A stretch of DNA of 64,000 nucleotides from Gordonibacter pamelaeae (GTDB lineage Bacteria; Actinomycetota; Coriobacteriia; Coriobacteriales; Eggerthellaceae), in assembly GCF_042665095.1 (NCBI RefSeq), contig NZ_JBHTBV010000005.1; one strand, given 5' to 3'. This document shows, one piece after another, positions 16,471-25,513 of this stretch. The first letter of the stretch is position 1; each line of letters begins with the position of its first letter. Below the pieces are notes generated by a model. That model made no database searches and was not told the DNA's origin. It was given only the letters and a program-made list of their open reading frames with translations. A program made the translations under genes and the position numbers.

Positions 16471-16890
16471 GGAAACACCAGCGGTGATTTGGCAGAGAGC
16501 CCCCATTTTGGAAGAGAATCGGAGGTAGGTGATTTTTTTGCTCGCTGAAAAATCACCGCACACGGAAGAGTGGATGCAAAATGTCAGGTCGGTGCATCCC
16601 GCTTGATCGAATCGGCCCGAGTACGCCGAGCCAAAAATCACCTACCTCGAAATCTCTGCCCTTTTTTCGGCAACAACATCGATGACAATCACGGTTGAGC
16701 AGCGGAACCTGCGCCTTCTGGCAGAAATCGCAAGCTATTCGTCGTCGAGATACGAGCAGCCGTCGATGCATGACTCCGCAAAAGCAGCTGAACAGGGAAA
16801 ACGACGATCCCGAGCAATGGATGCACCCCTGAATAGAGCCAAGATTCTCACCCCATGACGAATAAGCCTCGATTTCTGCCAGAACAGCCT
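16471..16890. repeat. Non-coding block of nested inverted repeats
   Basis: Within the gene-free stretch 15988-17038 there are several paired elements. GAGGTAGGTGATTTTT (16522-16537) has its exact complement at 16633-16648. Between them are GGTGATTTTT...AAAAATCACC, a 10-bp stem, and GGATGCA...TGCATCC. A GCGGTGATTT copy lies near 16476. A 28-base arm at 16716-16743 (TTCTGGCAGAAATCG...ATTCGTC) is repeated inverted at 16857-16884 with a few mismatches. Reading frames across the block have irregular, cysteine-rich composition and no ribosome binding site. It may be the remains of a small mobile repeat or a structured RNA. The rest of 15988-17038 shows nothing else. Confidence 0.6.
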
Positions 16891-17038
16891 CCTTTTCAAG
16901 CGCGCCAAGGTACGGCAAGCGAAAGAATTGGCCGAACCGGCCCGTTTCGCGCGCCGGCCGGCACACCCGAGCGCCCGACGCGCACGCGTGCCGGGCCGCA
17001 ATGGCGCTGCCCCGTCCCAGAGCGTGCCCGAAGCGGCC

Positions 17039-18415
17039 TTAGCGCACCTTCGCCACGATGCCGACGAACGTGGCCACGGCGAACACGGCCGAGAAGGCGA
17101 ACGCCAGCTGGTAGGGCAGCGCGGGGTTGGCGACCGCTGCAGCCGAGGTGCCCGCCAGGGCAATGAGCAGCACCATCGCCGACGTGCCGAGCGAGGCGCA
17201 CGCCTGGCGCCCCGCGATGGAGAACGAGCTGCCGTCGGTGACGATGCGCCCCGGCAGGCCGGCGAGGCTCCACGAGATGAGCGGGCCCATGAGCCCCGAC
17301 ACGCCGAACGCGCGCACGGCCTGGCAGAACGTGGTGACGGCGAGCGGCGTCTCCTCGTCCAGGAACACCATGAGCACCGACCCGACCGCCAAGAGCGCGC
17401 CCGACGCCACCGTCACGGGGCGGATGCCGAACCGGTCGGTGAGCACGCCGGCCAGCGGGTTCAGGAACAGCGCCGCCAACGTGCCGGGAAGGAGCACGAT
17501 GCCCGCGTCAAGCGCCGTGCCGCCGCACAGCCCCTCCACGTACAGCGGGATGACCAACGTCACGCCCATGAACGAGGCATGCAGCAGGCACAGCACCGCG
17601 AATCCCACCGTGTACTGGCCCGACTTGAAGATGCCCATGTTGATGAGCGGGTCGTCCACGCGCTTCTGCCGCCGCACGAACAGCACGAGGAACACCGCAC
17701 CCGCCGCGAGCGGGCCCCACGCGAACGGGCTGGTGAGCGCGAAGCTGCTCGCCTCGGAGAACCCCAGCAACAGGCCGCCGAAGCCCAGCGCCGACAGCAT
17801 GAACGACAGCGTGTCGAACCGCTCGCTGCGGTTGCCCTCCCCGCCGCGCACGAGCAGCGCCGTGGCAACCCCCAGCACTGCCACGCCCACCAGCAGCAGC
17901 ACGAAGAAGCTGCGCCACCCGAACGAGAAGCTGAGGGCCCCGCCGACGGTCGGTCCGATGTTCGGCGCAAAGCCCATGGCGATGCCCGCGATGCCCATGG
18001 CCGTGGCGCGGCGCCCCTCGGGAAAGCGCGTCATGGCGATGGTCTGCATGAGCGGAAGCAGAAGCCCCGTGGACACGGCCTGGCAGATGCGCCCGGCCAG
18101 CAGCACGGCGAAATTCGAGGCTAGGCAGTCGGCAAGAGCCCCCACCAGGAAGAACGCGAGCGCGATGAACACGTGCTGGCGCGTGGTGAACCGCTTCCCC
18201 AGAAACGTGGCCGCGGGAACCGCGATGCCCAGCACCAGCATGTAGCTGGTGGTGAGCCACTGGCCCAGGCTCACGTCGAGCGAGAACTCGCCCATGATCT
18301 CGGGCATCATGGCGTTCACGGCCGTCTGCGAGAGGTTGCCGAAGGCGGAGGCCAGCATCACGATGGCGAACAGCGCGTACACGCGCCCCCGCTCGCCCTT
18401 GACCAACTCCCGCAC
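17039..18415 (-). CDS. MFS drug:H+ antiporter, DHA2 (14-TM) type
   Basis: A membrane transporter of 458 residues with about 14 hydrophobic helices. Family marks are motif A-like LGKRFTTRQHVF after helix 2, RICQAVSTGLLLPLMQTIAM, and motif C-like GFAPNIGPTVGGALS in helix 5. GTG 18415 is chosen because AAGGAGG lies five bases upstream; the longer TTG 18466 frame would read through a TATACT promoter-like hexamer. Members export drugs or small toxic compounds using the proton gradient; the substrate here is unknown. It is transcribed alone, divergent from the DUF1648 gene. Confidence 0.88.
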   Translation of the reverse strand: MRELVKGERGRVYALFAIVMLASAFGNLSQTAVNAMMPEIMGEFSLDVSLGQWLTTSYMLVLGIAVPAATFLGKRFTTRQHVFIALAFFLVGALADCLASNFAVLLAGRICQAVSTGLLLPLMQTIAMTRFPEGRRATAMGIAGIAMGFAPNIGPTVGGALSFSFGWRSFFVLLLVGVAVLGVATALLVRGGEGNRSERFDTLSFMLSALGFGGLLLGFSEASSFALTSPFAWGPLAAGAVFLVLFVRRQKRVDDPLINMGIFKSGQYTVGFAVLCLLHASFMGVTLVIPLYVEGLCGGTALDAGIVLLPGTLAALFLNPLAGVLTDRFGIRPVTVASGALLAVGSVLMVFLDEETPLAVTTFCQAVRAFGVSGLMGPLISWSLAGLPGRIVTDGSSFSIAGRQACASLGTSAMVLLIALAGTSAAAVANPALPYQLAFAFSAVFAVATFVGIVAKVR

Positions 18416-18663
18416 CGCAGCCTCCTTTGCCTCCGCGTCCTCTCCGTACCGGAAAGTATAGCCCAAGCGTCGGCGCCCAGGCGCTCCTAAATCGGGGAAA
18501 CGCTCCGGGTGGAGCGCCCGAGGTGCGCACCCTGGGCAGGTGTCCTGCCGTTGAGCGCCCGGCAGAACGCAGCGCCCGGAACCCGGTTGCCTCGTTGGTT
18601 CCCCTTCGTCTATACTTAGTATTGCTAAATACGCTTATGCGAGCGTTCGAAAGGACGGCGGCC

Positions 18664-19326
18664 ATGTCTTCCAACCCCGTGCCCAACTGCGTTGCCGACG
18701 GTCAAGCCCCTGCGCGGCGGGGTCGCTGGCGCATCGCGGTCCTCCTTGCGCTCGCCGCGCTTCCACTCGTCCTCACCGCCGCAGCCCAGCCGTTCCTGCC
18801 GGAGACGGTTCCCGTTCATTTCGACGTGGGCGGGCCCGACCGCTGGGGATCGAAAGCAGAGCTCTTCGTCGGCGCGGGCATTCTCTTCGCCATCGAGATC
18901 GCGGTCGCCCTCCTGTTCGCCGTCTTCGAGCGTCAGCGAGCGACCGGGCGCGAGGACTGGCTCGTGTCGGACAGCTTCGGCGGCCAGATGTCGTTCCCCG
19001 TCGTCGCTGGCGTGTTCGCCGTGCTCGACCTCTTCCAGGCGGCAAGCGTGGCGATGTGCTTCGCGGAAGCCGGGTTCGCCGCACCCGTCGACGTGGCGCA
19101 ACTGCTCGTCGACCTCGGGATGGGCGCGATCGTGTTCGGCCCGCTCGCGTTCTCGCTGTACATGCTGATCACCGGAAAGGGGCTGCGGTTCGTGAACTCC
19201 CACCCGGGATCGAGCGAGCTGGAGCGGAAGTTGGGAGCCGACAAGCAGCAGGCGCGCGCCATCGGCGGGCTGCTGCTGTCCATCACGGCGTTCTTGCTCG
19301 TGGAGTGGATAGTGACGATGAGATGA
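18664..19326 (+). CDS. DUF1648 / SdpI-like membrane protein
   Basis: A 220-residue protein with about five membrane helices. The first helix is followed by PFLPETVPVHFDVGGPDRWGSK, the DUF1648 signature (LPxxVPxHFxxxGxPDxWGSK) also seen at the start of SdpI immunity proteins. ATG 18664 follows aaaggacggcgg; ATG 18637 in the same frame is a weaker choice. A TATACT at 18611-18616 may be the -10 box. The SdpI proteins in Bacillus protect against a killing peptide, but the role of this stand-alone protein is unknown. Confidence 0.8.
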   Translation: MSSNPVPNCVADGQAPARRGRWRIAVLLALAALPLVLTAAAQPFLPETVPVHFDVGGPDRWGSKAELFVGAGILFAIEIAVALLFAVFERQRATGREDWLVSDSFGGQMSFPVVAGVFAVLDLFQAASVAMCFAEAGFAAPVDVAQLLVDLGMGAIVFGPLAFSLYMLITGKGLRFVNSHPGSSELERKLGADKQQARAIGGLLLSITAFLLVEWIVTMR

Positions 19327-19422
19327 GAGAAACGGCTTTATTGCAGGCAAGGAGCTGCTGAAGCGCAACCCGCACATTCGCATCGAACGGAACGAGCGCT
19401 AGGCGCGCCCGCCGTCCCCGCA

Positions 19423-19496
19423 GGGCAGGGGCTCTGCCCTTGCCGCCCAACAGGGCGACAAGCCGTAGGGGTGCCGGCAGGGGCAGAGCCCCTGCC
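19423..19496. terminator. Long inverted repeat between converging genes
   Basis: GGGCAGGGGCTCTGCCC (19423-19439) is followed by its complement GGGCAGAGCCCCTGCC (19481-19496), with a GC-rich 41-base loop. It lies between the DUF1648 gene and the converging pth and may stop both transcripts; it could also be a dispersed repeat. Confidence 0.55.
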
Positions 19497-19535
19497 AAAC
19501 GGAGCCAGCGACAACGCCGCCCGATCGGCGTTTCC

Positions 19536-20093
19536 CTAGTTGTACGCCTGCTGGGTCTTCTCCAGGCCCGCCGTTACCAGCGAGAGCGCGGCCTGGGCGC
19601 CGCGGTCCACGGCGTAGGCGAAGTCGTCGGCAGCCTCTTTCTTGGGCAGCGACAGCACCCAGTCCACCACGGGCATGCGTCCCGGCGGGCGGCCGATGCC
19701 CACGCGCACGCGGCTCCAGTCGCGCGTGCCCAGCTTGTCGCAGATGGAGCGCAGGCCATTGTGCCCGGCGTGCCCGCCGCCGAACTTCACGCGCACGGTG
19801 CCGGGGTCGATGTCCAGCTCGTCGTGGATGACGATGAGGTGCTCCGCGTCCACGCCGTAGGCGTTCATGAGCTGCTTCACCGGGCCGCCCGACGTGTTCA
19901 TGTAGCTTTGCGGCTTGGCGAGCACCAGGTCGACATCGCGGTAGGCGCCCTTGGCCGTGAGCGAGCCGCACTCCGTCTTCCAGTAGCGCGCGCCCACCTC
20001 GCCCGCAATGGCGTCCACCGCGTCGAACCCGGCGTTGTGCCGCGTGTGCGCGTATTCTTCGCCCGGATTCCCCAGGCCAACTATCAGGTACAT
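19536..20093 (-). CDS. pth: Peptidyl-tRNA hydrolase
   Basis: A 185-residue esterase that frees tRNA from stalled peptidyl-tRNA. It begins MYLIVGLGNPGEEYAHTRHN, with the catalytic histidine in TRHNAGFD and asparagine in GLGNPG. The substrate-binding LAKPQSYMNTSG, the acidic HDELDID loop and FGGGHAGHNGLRS are all present. It starts 6 bp after prs and is the last gene of the glmU-prs-pth operon. Confidence 0.97.
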   Translation of the reverse strand: MYLIVGLGNPGEEYAHTRHNAGFDAVDAIAGEVGARYWKTECGSLTAKGAYRDVDLVLAKPQSYMNTSGGPVKQLMNAYGVDAEHLIVIHDELDIDPGTVRVKFGGGHAGHNGLRSICDKLGTRDWSRVRVGIGRPPGRMPVVDWVLSLPKKEAADDFAYAVDRGAQAALSLVTAGLEKTQQAYN

Positions 20094-20099
20094 CGCGCC

Positions 20100-21065
20100 C
20101 TACTCGAACAGGCTTGCCACGGAGCCGTTGTCGTACACGTTGCTGATGGTCTTCGCGAACAAAGAGGCCAGCGACAGCACCTTGATCTTGCCGGTCTGGC
20201 GCTCCAGCGGCACGGGTACCGCGTTCGTCACCACCACCTCCTCGATGATGGAGTTGGCGATGCGGTCGTACGCCGGGCCGCTGAACAGGCCGTGGGTGGC
20301 GCATGCGTACACCTGCGCGGCACCCTTGGCCTTGAGGGTGGAGGCGGCCGCCACCAGCGAGCCGGCCGTGTCGATCATGTCGTCGTTGAGGATGCACACC
20401 TTGTCCTTCACGTCGCCGATGAGCGCCGTGATCTCGGCCTGGTTGTGCTTCGGGCGGTCCTTGTGCATGATGGCGATGTCGCAGTCCAGCATAGTGGAGA
20501 ACTTCTTCGCCGCCTTCGCACGGCCCACGTCGGGCGACACCACGCACAGCTGCTCGGGGTCGAAGCCCATGGACCGGTAGTAGTCCACGAAGATGGGCAT
20601 GGCCGTCATGTGGTTCACCGGCAGGTCGAAGAAGCCCTGGATGGCGTCCTGGTGAAGGTCGACGGTGATCACGTTGTCCACGCCCGCCGCGGCCAAGAGG
20701 TCGGCCACCAGCTTCGCCGTGATGGGCTCGCGCGGAGCGGCCTTGCGATCCTGGCGCGCATAGCCGTAGTGCGAGATGACGGCGGACACGGAGCGCGCGG
20801 AGGCACGCTTGGCGGCATCGGTCATGATGAGCAGCTCCATGAGCGCGTCGTTCACGTCGTAGCCCTCGGCGCCGCACACCGACTGGATGAGGAACACGTC
20901 GGCGCCGCGGACGCTCTCCTGGTAGCGCGCGTAGATCTCGCCGTTGGCGAACTTCTCCAGCTTGACGTTGCCGAGCGAGGCGTTCAGGTGCTTCGCTATC
21001 TCGTCGGCGAGCTCGGGGTTGACCGACCCCGAGAACAAGGCCATGCTCTTCTGCACTTCCGTCAT
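20100..21065 (-). CDS. prs: Ribose-phosphate pyrophosphokinase
   Basis: A 321-residue enzyme that makes PRPP from ribose-5-phosphate and ATP, for purine, pyrimidine, histidine and NAD synthesis. Marks are LFSGSVNPELADEIAKHL, YGYARQDRKAAPREPI (ATP loop), VDLHQDAIQGFFDLPVNH, SPDVGRAKAAKKF and the PRPP loop DDMIDTAGSL. It is placed between glmU and pth, a conserved order in Gram-positive bacteria. Confidence 0.97.
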   Translation of the reverse strand: MTEVQKSMALFSGSVNPELADEIAKHLNASLGNVKLEKFANGEIYARYQESVRGADVFLIQSVCGAEGYDVNDALMELLIMTDAAKRASARSVSAVISHYGYARQDRKAAPREPITAKLVADLLAAAGVDNVITVDLHQDAIQGFFDLPVNHMTAMPIFVDYYRSMGFDPEQLCVVSPDVGRAKAAKKFSTMLDCDIAIMHKDRPKHNQAEITALIGDVKDKVCILNDDMIDTAGSLVAAASTLKAKGAAQVYACATHGLFSGPAYDRIANSIIEEVVVTNAVPVPLERQTGKIKVLSLASLFAKTISNVYDNGSVASLFE

Positions 21066-21196
21066 GTGCGCGCTCCTTCGTGTTGCCGCGGGGCCGCCGC
21101 GCCCGCCGCAGCAGTCGCCCCCTCTCACATGGGCACTATTGTATCCGCAGGCGACGCGCCCGCACAGGGCAATCTCCGCCTTTTCGACAGAGCTCC

Positions 21197-22576
21197 TTAC
21201 TTCCCTGCTTGCTGCGCGCGCTTCTTGGCGGCCCAACCGGGGATCTCGCGCTGCTCGGGGCGCGTGAGGGCCAGCGCGTCGGGCGCCACGTCCTTCGTGA
21301 TGCACGAGCCCGCGCCCACGATGGCGCCCGCACCGATGCTCACGGGGGCCACCATCATGGTGTCGCTGCCGACGAACGCACCGTCGCCGATCACCGTGGG
21401 CCACTTCTTCTTGCCGTCGTAATTGCAGGTGATGGACCCGGCGCCCACATTCACGTCCTCGCCGATGGTCGTGTCGCCGATGTAGGACAGGTGCGGCACC
21501 TTCGAGCCCTTCCCCACCGTGGACTTCTTGATCTCCACGTGGGTGCCGGCCTTCGCGCCCTCGCACAGGTGCGCGGCCGGCCGCAGGTAGGCGCGCGGTC
21601 CGCACGAGGCGCCGTCGTCGATGCGCGCCTCCACGGCCACCGTCTCGTCGATCACGCAGCCGCAGCCCACCACGGTGTCGGTCAGCCGCGAGTTCGGGCC
21701 GATCACGCTGTCCTCGCCCACGGACGTGCTGCCCATGAGGAACGTCTGCGGCAGCAGCTCCACGTCCTGCTCGATGACCACGTCCGGGCCGATCCACACC
21801 TGGTCGGGGTCGGTCATGGTCACGCCGGCCGCTAAGTGGGCGTCGTTGATGCGGCGCTGCGCGTACTTCGTGGCCTCGGCCAGCTGGGCGCGCGAGTTCA
21901 CGCCCAGGCACTCGGACGGGTCGTCGGTGGGAAGCGCCAGCACGGGACGCCCGGCGGCACGGCAGATGGCCAGCACGTCGGTGAGGTAGAACTCGCCCTG
22001 GGCGTTGTCGTCGTCCACCTGCGAAAGCGCCTCGAACAGCGCGCGGGCGTCGAAGCAGTAGAAGCCGGAGTTGCACTCGCAGATGGCGGCCTCGGCGCTG
22101 TTCGCGTCCTTCTGCTCCACGATGCGCTCCACGGCGCCCACGCGGTCGCGCACGATGCGCCCGTAGCCGTAGGGGTTCTCCAGCTCCATGGTGAGCACCA
22201 CCACGGCCGCGTCGGCCTGCTCGCGCATGTCCACGAGGCGCCGGATGGTGGCGGCGGTGATGAGCGGGCAGTCGCCCGAGAGCACCACGAGCGAGCCGTC
22301 GAAGTCGGCGAGCGCGTCGGCGCACACGGCCACGGCGTCGGCCGTGCCGCGGCGCTCGGGCTGCACCACTACCTCGGTGTCGGCCTCCACCAGGGGCTCC
22401 ACCTGCTGGCGCTCGTGGCCCACGACGGTCGCGATGCGGCCGATGCCGGCCTCGTGGGCAGCGTCCACCACCCAGCGCACGAGCGGCTTGCCCAGCACCT
22501 CGTGGGCGACCTTGGGCTTCTTCGACTTCATGCGGGTTCCGGCACCCGCGGCGAGCACGATGGCGGCAGCTTCCAT
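21197..22576 (-). CDS. glmU: Bifunctional UDP-N-acetylglucosamine pyrophosphorylase / glucosamine-1-phosphate N-acetyltransferase
   Basis: A 459-residue enzyme that makes UDP-GlcNAc, the precursor of peptidoglycan. The N-terminal uridyltransferase domain has LAAGAGTRMKSKKPKV, VLSGDCPLI and NPYGYGRIVR. The C-terminal half is a left-handed beta-helix of hexapeptide repeats with EIKKSTVGKGSKVPHLSYIG, GSITCNYDGKKKW and GDGAFVGSDTMMVAPV, the acetyl-CoA site. A TATACT on the minus strand (plus-strand 22613-22618) is a possible -10 box of the operon. Confidence 0.97.
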   Translation of the reverse strand: MEAAAIVLAAGAGTRMKSKKPKVAHEVLGKPLVRWVVDAAHEAGIGRIATVVGHERQQVEPLVEADTEVVVQPERRGTADAVAVCADALADFDGSLVVLSGDCPLITAATIRRLVDMREQADAAVVVLTMELENPYGYGRIVRDRVGAVERIVEQKDANSAEAAICECNSGFYCFDARALFEALSQVDDDNAQGEFYLTDVLAICRAAGRPVLALPTDDPSECLGVNSRAQLAEATKYAQRRINDAHLAAGVTMTDPDQVWIGPDVVIEQDVELLPQTFLMGSTSVGEDSVIGPNSRLTDTVVGCGCVIDETVAVEARIDDGASCGPRAYLRPAAHLCEGAKAGTHVEIKKSTVGKGSKVPHLSYIGDTTIGEDVNVGAGSITCNYDGKKKWPTVIGDGAFVGSDTMMVAPVSIGAGAIVGAGSCITKDVAPDALALTRPEQREIPGWAAKKRAQQAGK

Positions 22577-22757
22577 GGTTTCCCTTCGTTCGCACGACGT
22601 TTTCGACCGTACAGTATAGCGCAGAGCCCGCACGGAGGGCGCGAACCCCACGCAGAAGCCATGCAGGTCGCAAGGCGAGCACGGAAGCAGGCAGCGGAGC
22701 GGGGCGCGGGCGCGTACCGGGTGCCCGCGCGGCCCCGTGGACGAATACCGGAGGCGG

Positions 22758-24581
22758 CTAATCCCGCGGCGCGCTGCTCCCGTCCTTGTGCTCGCCGCCG
22801 CTCGTGCCGGTGACGTCGTCGGCCTCGCGGCGGAGTGCGTCGCGGAGGGCCTCCTCGCCCCTCTCGCGCAGAAGCGTCTCCTCCACGCTGGCCAGCGGGG
22901 GCTCGCCGGCGTGCTCCTTGAACTCCTCCTGCACCTTCTCCAAGAGGTCGTCCTTGCCCTCCTCGCGCAGCACGCGCACCACCTCGTTGCGCACGGCCTC
23001 GCGCACGTCCCCGATGGAACCGCCGCCCAGAAGGCCGGTCGGGCCCAGGTCGACGGCTATCTCGAACACGCCGCCGCGCCTCTTCGCCGCCTCGACCTCG
23101 TCTTTGATCGCAGGGTCTTCCAAATCGCGCAGCAGCTCCTCGGCCTCGCGCGCGGCCTCGTCGCCCGCCGTCTGGCGCGTGATGTCGTCGGCGCTCGAGG
23201 ACAGGTACGCCACGCCGCGCTTCTGCGCCGCCTTCGCCTGCAGCAGCAGCAGCACGAAGCCCAGTACGCCGGCCAAAAGCGATGCCGCCAGGATGCCCAG
23301 CTTCGCCGTGGCCACCAGGCCCTCGTCGGGGAACGCCAGGTTCGCCACGAAGATGGCCATGGTGAAGCCCACGCCGCCCAGGATGGACGCGCCCAGCATG
23401 TGGAACCAGTTCACGTTCTCGGGCAGCGAGGCCAGCTTGGACTTCACCACCGCCATGCTGAACAGCATGATGCCAAGCGGCTTGCCCACGAGCAGGCCCA
23501 GCAACACGCCGTAGAGCACCGGGCTCGAGAGCATCGCCCCCACGTCCACGCCCAGGAAGCTCACGTCGGCGTTCGTGAGGGCGAACAGCGGCAGGATGCC
23601 GAAGTACACCCAGGGGTACAGCCGGTGCTCCAGGCGCGTGGCCGGCGGCACCACCTGGCGCGCCACGCGGCTAAGATCCTGCACCGTCTCTATGTAGCCG
23701 CCCTGCGCGATGACGGGCGTCTCGGGCTGGTAGGCCGAGCACGCCTCGCGCACCTTGTCGCCCGACCAGGTGAGGAAGCTCTTGATGTTCACGCGCGACC
23801 CCGAGGGGATGGTGAACGCCAGCAGCACGCCGGCGATGGTGGCGTGCACGCCCGACATGTACACGCAGTACCACAGCACGGCCCCCACCAGCAGGTACGG
23901 AATGAGCGAGTAGATGTGGTTGCGGTTCATGAGCACGAGCACGAACAGCACCACGGCGGCCACGGCCAGCCACGGCAGCGACGGGCTGTGCCCGTAGAAG
24001 ATGGCGATGACCAGGATGGCAATGATGTCGTCGGCCACGGCCAGCGTGCTCAGGAACACGCGCACGCCGTTCGGCACGCGGTTGCCCAAGAGCGCCAGGA
24101 TGCCCAGCGCGAACGCGATGTCGGTGGCCGTGGGCACGCCCCAGCCGTGCGCCGTCTCCGGGTTCGTCGCGTTGAAGGCCAGGTAGATGCCGATGGGCGC
24201 CAGCACGCCGCCCACGGCCGCCACGATGGGCAGCAGCGCCTGGCGGATGTTCGTGAGCTCGCCCACCGTGAGCTCGTACTTCACCTCCAAGCCCACCAGC
24301 AGGAAGAAGATGGCCATGAAGATGTCGTTGATGACGTGGCCGAGCGACATGCCGGCGAACCCGTCGCCGAAGAACACGCCCACCTCCGTGTGCCAGAAGC
24401 CCAAAAACGCCTCGTACGCCCCCGTGTTCGCCACGATCAGCGCCACGACGGCCGCCAGGAGCATGGCGCCCGCGGCCTTCGTCGAAGAGTGCGTGAATTG
24501 GATGAGCTTGCGGTAGCGCGCCTGATGCCGTTGCACCTCGTTGATGAACAGCTTCTGCTCTTTGGCCGGTGTGGATGCCAT
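22758..24581 (-). CDS. nhaA: Na+/H+ antiporter NhaA with a long C-terminal tail
   Basis: A 607-residue protein. Residues about 1-450 form the NhaA transporter: HSSTKAAGAMLLAAVVALI, the first transmembrane region, WGVPTATDIAFALGILALLG (with the conserved Asp), LAVADDIIAILVIAIFY (the ion-binding aspartate pair) and GGVGFTMAIFVANLAF. It exchanges sodium for protons across the membrane. E. coli NhaA has 388 residues, so about 155 extra residues follow. The tail is hydrophilic and charged (for example RREADDVTG and EEALRDALRREAD), probably helical and cytoplasmic, of unknown role. ATG 24581 is preferred to TTG 24602; neither has a strong ribosome binding site. Confidence 0.93.
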   Translation of the reverse strand: MASTPAKEQKLFINEVQRHQARYRKLIQFTHSSTKAAGAMLLAAVVALIVANTGAYEAFLGFWHTEVGVFFGDGFAGMSLGHVINDIFMAIFFLLVGLEVKYELTVGELTNIRQALLPIVAAVGGVLAPIGIYLAFNATNPETAHGWGVPTATDIAFALGILALLGNRVPNGVRVFLSTLAVADDIIAILVIAIFYGHSPSLPWLAVAAVVLFVLVLMNRNHIYSLIPYLLVGAVLWYCVYMSGVHATIAGVLLAFTIPSGSRVNIKSFLTWSGDKVREACSAYQPETPVIAQGGYIETVQDLSRVARQVVPPATRLEHRLYPWVYFGILPLFALTNADVSFLGVDVGAMLSSPVLYGVLLGLLVGKPLGIMLFSMAVVKSKLASLPENVNWFHMLGASILGGVGFTMAIFVANLAFPDEGLVATAKLGILAASLLAGVLGFVLLLLQAKAAQKRGVAYLSSSADDITRQTAGDEAAREAEELLRDLEDPAIKDEVEAAKRRGGVFEIAVDLGPTGLLGGGSIGDVREAVRNEVVRVLREEGKDDLLEKVQEEFKEHAGEPPLASVEETLLRERGEEALRDALRREADDVTGTSGGEHKDGSSAPRD

Positions 24582-24919
24582 GTCCGCCCTATCTGTCGAC
24601 AATGCCTGAAAGTCCTATTATCCCTTATACACCCTCGTGGGCCTCGCATTCACCACCCGTTTCCAACCCGATTTCACAACGTAGCGCATTCTCTCCAAGG
24701 CGGTGCCCCGCAGGCCGGCGCCCCGTGCGCCGTTTTGCCAACGGCTCGAAAATACCCTGCCGCAGTCGGGCGTTTTGCGCTATGCTGTACCCATCAGTTT
24801 GGCGTGAGGAGTCGACTTGGGTCTTGCATGAGCGGCATATCGGTATCCGCCCCGCACGACCTCGGCCAGGGCTTCCGGCCAAGCTTTTTTTATTCGCCAC
24901 GAGGTAAGAGGTGAGTGCT
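24582..24919. promoter_or_regulatory. Divergent region between nhaA and hpf
   Basis: A 338-bp gap without a gene. A GATAAT hexamer on the minus strand (plus-strand 24617-24622) is a possible -10 box for nhaA. Nothing firm can be said for hpf apart from its ribosome binding site (aagaggtgag) just before 24920. Confidence 0.4.
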
Positions 24920-25495
24920 ATGAGCATTACCGTAGCCGGACGCAAAATGCCCGTAACCGATGCACTGCGTCAATACGCCGAGGAGAAGATCGGCAACTCG
25001 ATGAAGGTCATGGACATCGACCCTCTCGTTGCCGAGGTTGTTCTGTACGTGGAGAAGAATCCCGCGAACCCCCGCCCTGCCTGCTGCGAGGTCACGCTGC
25101 GCACGAAGGGCCACATCATCCGCGTGGAGGAATGCGAAGAGGACATGTACGCCGCCATCGACGTGGCCGCCGCCAAAGTGGTCCGCCAGCTGCGCAAGTA
25201 CAAGACGAAGGTCATCGACCGCAAGCTGCGCGCCGTGGACGAGACCATCCGCACCGAGCCCGTGCCGACCAAGGATCTCGACCAGCTCATGGAGGAGCTC
25301 GCGGCCGACGAGGAGGTCGTGCGCGTGAAGGAGATCGAGTTCGAGCCGCTGACCGAGGAGGAGGCGCTCGTGAAGATCGACCTCTTGGGCCACGACTTCT
25401 TCGCCTACACCGACCGCGACACCAGCATGGTGAACGTGCTCTACCGCCGCGACGACGGCGGCTACGGCCTGCTCAAGCAGCGCGAAGAAGCCTAG
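24920..25495 (+). CDS. hpf: Long-form ribosome hibernation promoting factor
   Basis: A 191-residue protein of the long HPF type, which dimerises 70S ribosomes into inactive 100S particles in stationary phase. Residues about 1-100 are the RaiA/YfiA-like domain (MSITVAGRKMPVTDALRQYAEEK, VKxL-like spacing, EEDMYAAIDVAAAKVVRQLRKYK). The C-terminal 60 residues are the dimerisation domain (EEALVKIDLLGHDFFAYTDR, NVLYRRDDGGYGLL). ATG 24920 follows aagaggtgagtgct. The next gene starts 18 bp after its stop codon. Confidence 0.95.
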   Translation: MSITVAGRKMPVTDALRQYAEEKIGNSMKVMDIDPLVAEVVLYVEKNPANPRPACCEVTLRTKGHIIRVEECEEDMYAAIDVAAAKVVRQLRKYKTKVIDRKLRAVDETIRTEPVPTKDLDQLMEELAADEEVVRVKEIEFEPLTEEEALVKIDLLGHDFFAYTDRDTSMVNVLYRRDDGGYGLLKQREEA

Positions 25496-25513
25496 CATCC
25501 GAAGGGGAGAACG

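Noticed and set aside
16553..16966. Cysteine-rich 137-residue frame in the repeat block
   Set aside because: It spans the inverted repeats, has no ribosome binding site or known domain, and its composition varies sharply along its length.
18416..18466. Upstream TTG start for the first MFS exporter
   Set aside because: The added residues lie over a TATACT promoter-like hexamer, while GTG 18415 has an AAGGAGG at the right distance.
19440..21422. 660-residue plus-strand frame opposite pth and prs
   Set aside because: It is antisense to three conserved genes and its composition is that of a frame shadow.
22737..24914. 725-residue plus-strand frame opposite nhaA
   Set aside because: It is a His/Arg/Ala-rich shadow of the GC-rich nhaA coding strand, without family resemblance or ribosome binding site.
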